From an uncultured Verrucomicrobia subdivision 3 bacterium (GTDB lineage: Bacteria; Verrucomicrobiota; Verrucomicrobiia; Limisphaerales; UBA11358), in NCBI GenBank assembly GCA_903944085.1, contig CAJAQO010000033.1:35233-99232 (forward strand): a stretch of DNA of 64,000 nucleotides, in the 5' to 3' direction. Below, piece after piece: positions 62,201 to 64,000 of the stretch. Made by a program: the position numbers and the translations under genes. Each line of letters starts with the position of its first letter. The stretch's first letter is position 1. Below the pieces are notes generated by a model. That model saw only the letters and a program-made list of their open reading frames with translations. It was not told the origin of the DNA and ran no database searches.

Positions 62201-63789
62201 TCGGCGGTTTGCTCCAGCTCACGGGCAGTTGCACTTATTCTGGCGGCACGATTATCAACGGCGGCACATTCCAGGTGGACGGCAGCGTGGGCACCGGGGC
62301 CAATCCGCTTTTGCTGACGAACGCCACGCTCACCGGCAGCGGCACGATCAGCGACCCCGTCACCGTGCCCGCCGGCAGCGCGCTGGCTCCCGGCGATTCC
62401 GGCATCGGCAGCCTGACGATCAATAACTCGCTGGTGCTCGCCGCGGGCTGCACCAATTTGTTTGAACTCGACAAAGACATTCAGACCAATGACAACGTGA
62501 GCGTTTCGGGCAGTGTGACCTACGGCGGCAATCTGGTATTGAGCAATCTGGCCTCGACAGTTTACGCGCCGGGCGACAGCTACAAGCTCTTCAGCGCGGC
62601 CAGCTACAGCGGCTCCTTTGCGAACATTGTTCCGGCCACGCCGGGTTTGGGGCTGCTCTGGCAAACCAATTCGCTCACCGTGGACGGCTCGCTGAAAGTG
62701 ATCGTGGTGCCCACGCCCAATCCGCCGGTGGCGCTCTCCGCCGACAGTCTCATCACCAACGTCATCAACGTGCTGTTCAACATGGCGGTGGACTCCGGCA
62801 GTTCGCAAAACCCGGCGAATTACGTGTTAAACACCACGAACGTGGTGGTCAGCGCGACCCAGATTTCAGCCACCAATGTGCAGCTTACCCTCGACACCGC
62901 GCTAACCGTCTCGCACTACACGCTGCAGGTGAAGGGCGTGCAGAACCTTTCCTACGTGCCCGACACGATCGTGACAACCAATGTGCCCGGCAGAACTTTC
63001 GGATTTGAAGCGGCGGCGAACATACTCGCTTCTTCCGGCATGGCCTTTGCGAATGGCAATGACATCCATGTTTTTGGGAGCGGCGCGGACATCTTCAACA
63101 CCTCGGACCAATTCGAGTTTGTGTATAAGACTTTTACGAACGACTTCGACTTGAGCGTGTGTCTGGAAAACTTGGGCGAATCCGATGTCGCCGCCAAAGG
63201 CGGTCTCATGGCTCGCGAAATCACCGATCCGAACGGACCCTCCGACGGCGAGCGCATGGTGATGGTTGCTAGTTTCCCACCCGCGCCGGGCCGCGCCCAA
63301 AATTTGTTCGAGTGGCGCGAAGACACGGCTGCGACCGCCATTTCCCCGGCCGCGCCCCGGCCGAACTCGACGTTCCCCACCAACTGGTTCCGGCTCGCCC
63401 GCACCGGTTCGGTTATCTCGGGCTATTGCAGTTCGAATAATCTGGATTGGACATTCATGGGCGCGGTGGATTCCTCCACCAATGCGCTCGGTGCCTACGG
63501 CAGCAATCTCCGCGTGGGCCTGGCCGTGACCAGCCACAACGCTGCCTTGTTGAATGAAGGCATCTTCAGCAATTTCGGTGTCGCCAAGAGCCGCGTGCAA
63601 CTGAGCGTGTCGCAAGCCGGCGGCAACGTGGTCTTGAGCTGGCCGGCGCCCGGCTTGGGAGTGCTGCTGCAAACGACGCCCAGCCTCACGCCGCCAATCA
63701 TCTGGACAACGGTGCCCGGCACCACGGCCACGAATCAGGTGCAACTTCCGCTTGGCTCGGGCGCCGCTTTCTTCCGGTTGACGCAGTAA
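59239..63789 (+). CDS. giant secreted protein with autotransporter-associated beta-strand repeats
   Basis: 1516 residues; signal peptide MKTLPSIFLCAVLALFGLVP with cleavage near GAQ. Most of the chain is Gly/Asn/Thr/Ser-rich parallel-beta sequence with PATR (PF12951) repeats: LTLTGANTYSGGTVVSNGSL, NSNNYTGGTFLTNGVLQLG, LTLTGNNTFTGVATVTAGTL, LTGSCTYSGGTIINGGTF. Residues about 1310-1455 form a sandwich domain (FDLSVCLENLGESDVAAKGG, RLARTGSVISGYCSSNNLDW) also present in the protein at 26799. The C-terminus is LLQTTPSLTPPIIWTTV to FFRLTQ. There is no outer-membrane beta-barrel, so despite the repeats it is not a self-secreting autotransporter. Likely a cell-surface adhesin or matrix protein. The 287-bp upstream gap shows no clear element. 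Confidence 0.9.
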   Translation: MKTLPSIFLCAVLALFGLVPGSGAQTSSSTFTGTSSANWNVAGNWLSGALPSIGDELIIPDTTVNNSLTLNDAAHTIGLLQMGTTGGRANPALAVFTINGNTTGSGAYALTMTNGLVATGNFNVSGTAGLQLKLPVIIQGDQTWNIGGNVGSSTADYGVQLTVGANGTQRPLTLNGTLTKTGAGQLNWVGQNVGNGNIVINQGSLKFNAGSSTTLTVGGTGSITVNNGGSLFIAKNSGTLAITKSLVFNNGATLRLGGNSATENTVGSAFSFNGTVPILLEYASLLLDFTNTWSGAVTSTITGSGGTINLWGNDSALTGTVNNSGTFKMRFGSTNSGSAAVAWALNNAAAYYEIYGAATNLNFGSLSGSSGTLRNSNTNNLPATATVGILNTSTTFGGTIADNTASMALIKVGAGTLTLTGANTYSGGTVVSNGSLTLQSSGTTGSGSVTMIGGTTLSGNGTASGPVTVLNGAAIEADGGAGSPPLSVGSLTLGTTSTDQTATRVNVYLGGVIASGGLIVNGANVINILGSAPAVGVYNLITYTGGSIGGAGLAGFKLGSVPYGVAAVLQDSGTALQLNITAITVEPGVWVGGIAGVWDPNAGLEWKGAISGNPQTYHDLYPVFFDDSATNFTVNITTNVLPATVSITNSAYNYTWTGAGGISGGATLAKDGAATLLIVNSNNYTGGTFLTNGVLQLGNGGTNGSITGSVMDNGALVFNRADAATLTGVISGTGTVEQRGPGVLTLTGNNTFTGVATVTAGTLAAGSGTALGDTNAMTVVANGATLDVDAQSLGMEPISVQGAGVGGAGAIINSSADNQNALRYVTLNGPTTFGGGFRWDIRDPAPSAASSGVNAYLVGNGYPLTKVGTNIVAFINIGDLGVTDINIKAGTMTISRGTTPGNPANTISVYPGATLQFHRTSEFVNNVINKIVVMTNGTLAVESNGLTNSFSGSLTLNGTNFINIPTSATGLVLQGPVNGSGSLNANNLGGLLQLTGSCTYSGGTIINGGTFQVDGSVGTGANPLLLTNATLTGSGTISDPVTVPAGSALAPGDSGIGSLTINNSLVLAAGCTNLFELDKDIQTNDNVSVSGSVTYGGNLVLSNLASTVYAPGDSYKLFSAASYSGSFANIVPATPGLGLLWQTNSLTVDGSLKVIVVPTPNPPVALSADSLITNVINVLFNMAVDSGSSQNPANYVLNTTNVVVSATQISATNVQLTLDTALTVSHYTLQVKGVQNLSYVPDTIVTTNVPGRTFGFEAAANILASSGMAFANGNDIHVFGSGADIFNTSDQFEFVYKTFTNDFDLSVCLENLGESDVAAKGGLMAREITDPNGPSDGERMVMVASFPPAPGRAQNLFEWREDTAATAISPAAPRPNSTFPTNWFRLARTGSVISGYCSSNNLDWTFMGAVDSSTNALGAYGSNLRVGLAVTSHNAALLNEGIFSNFGVAKSRVQLSVSQAGGNVVLSWPAPGLGVLLQTTPSLTPPIIWTTVPGTTATNQVQLPLGSGAAFFRLTQ

Positions 63790-63813
63790 GCGAAAGCGAA
63801 TTTGCGAATACAA

Positions 63814-63849
63814 CTTCGGGTGGGCGAGTGCCCGCCCGAAGTTTTTTTT
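63814..63849 (+). terminator. terminator after the 1516-aa protein gene
   Basis: CTTCGGGTGGGC (63814-63825) pairs with GCCCGCCCGAAG (63830-63841, one G-U), followed by eight T. Confidence 0.93.
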
Positions 63850-63869
63850 GCGCGCTGGCTTGGCGAAGA

Positions 63870-64000
63870 TTATCTGGCCGGCACGAACACCACACAAGAT
63901 GGATTGCCGATGGCCACGCTCTGGCCGGTTGCGGTGAGGCGTCCGCTTGCAGCATCAACGCGGAAAACCACCACGTTGTCCGAGTTCTGATTGGCGGCCA
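63870..64000 (-). CDS. C-terminal end of a lactonase-type beta-propeller protein (partial)
   Basis: Only the last 43 residues lie in the window: AANQNSDNVVVFRVDAASGR, LTATGQSVAIGNPSCVVFVP, AR, then stop at 63870. This is the closing blade of the 6-phosphogluconolactonase/YkgB-type seven-bladed propeller family (PF10282: N-S-D-N-V-V-V-F, G-x-L-x-x-T-G, P-x-C-V-x-F). The rest of the gene lies beyond the window edge. It converges with the preceding gene. Confidence 0.8.
   Translation of the reverse strand, partial: AANQNSDNVVVFRVDAASGRLTATGQSVAIGNPSCVVFVPAR

Noticed and set aside
59239..63789. Classical autotransporter
   Set aside because: PATR repeats are present, but there is no C-terminal beta-barrel; the chain ends in the FFRL tail.
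1..64000. tRNA and rRNA genes
   Set aside because: No convincing T-arm GTTCGA context with matching acceptor stem and no rRNA sequence were seen; a tRNAscan run would settle it.

Overview
The window comes from a GC-rich bacterium, most likely Verrucomicrobiota of the Pedosphaera/Limisphaerales type. The pointers are large secreted proteins ending in a shared FFRL-type tail, autotransporter-style beta-strand repeats, a planctomycete-type cytochrome c domain, a eukaryotic-type HisA, an ECF sigma factor with a long C-terminal extension, and many dispersed palindromic repeats. The assignment is inferred from gene content only; there is no rRNA in the window. No phage, CRISPR-cas, rRNA or tRNA gene was recognised.

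Layout. 1-4.9 kb: two secreted proteins (the first cut by the window edge). 5.0-14.0 kb, minus strand: cytochrome c biogenesis pair (CcsA/ResC and ResB), a two-domain lipoprotein, Rho, a small protein, and a three-domain fusion LMW phosphatase-RpiB-GlyA. 14.2-18.4 kb: S41-like secreted protein, membrane-linked ECF sigma factor, acyl-CoA synthetase. 18.4-20.05 kb: accessory stretch with an XRE regulator, a 166-aa protein, the first 21-bp-periodic array and an 82-bp palindromic element. 20.06-25.6 kb, minus strand: purD, GH95 fucosidase, lipoprotein, purM. 25.6-26.8 kb: accessory stretch with a frameshifted DUF5615 gene, the second 21-bp array, an ArsR-like regulator and the second 82-bp element. 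26.8-33.6 kb: haem-containing sugar dehydrogenase-like protein, hisA, small secreted protein, matrixin protease, Uma2-like nuclease. 33.7-35.4 kb: rpsP-khpA-trmD-rplS. 35.5-44.1 kb: ABC exporter, zinc-ribbon protein, tandem NDK protein, phosphorelay pair, haem-binding protein, esterase. 44.1-49.6 kb, minus strand: SLBB lipoprotein, panB, hldE-type kinase, tyrA, oxidoreductase, CbiX-like chelatase. 49.8-52.5 kb: cytochrome domain protein, third 21-bp array, FN3 protein, ankyrin lipoprotein. 52.6-59 kb: thiG, aroA, cmk, plsC, then tmk and cysS on the other strand. 59.2-63.8 kb: a 1516-aa beta-strand-repeat protein, then the end of a lactonase gene.

The most unusual signals are in the repeats. 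(1) Three arrays of degenerate units keep a strict 21-bp period (19648-19941, 25952-26329, 50257-50550). Unit sequence and base composition differ between arrays, but an AACG-centred core recurs, orientation switches inside the arrays, and the third forms hairpins 84 bp apart with a compensatory base-pair change. (2) At least nine fold-back elements, whose arms are short tandem repeats of mostly 6-8 nt, sit at gene junctions. One lies in frame inside hisA, and single arms lie in frame in purM and cysS. Four successive junctions from thiG to the DUF4404-like gene each carry one with a different unit.

Most genes are housekeeping (purine, histidine, aromatic amino acid, pantothenate, thiamine and CMP/dTMP synthesis, translation, cytochrome maturation). 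The accessory content is concentrated around the repeat arrays.
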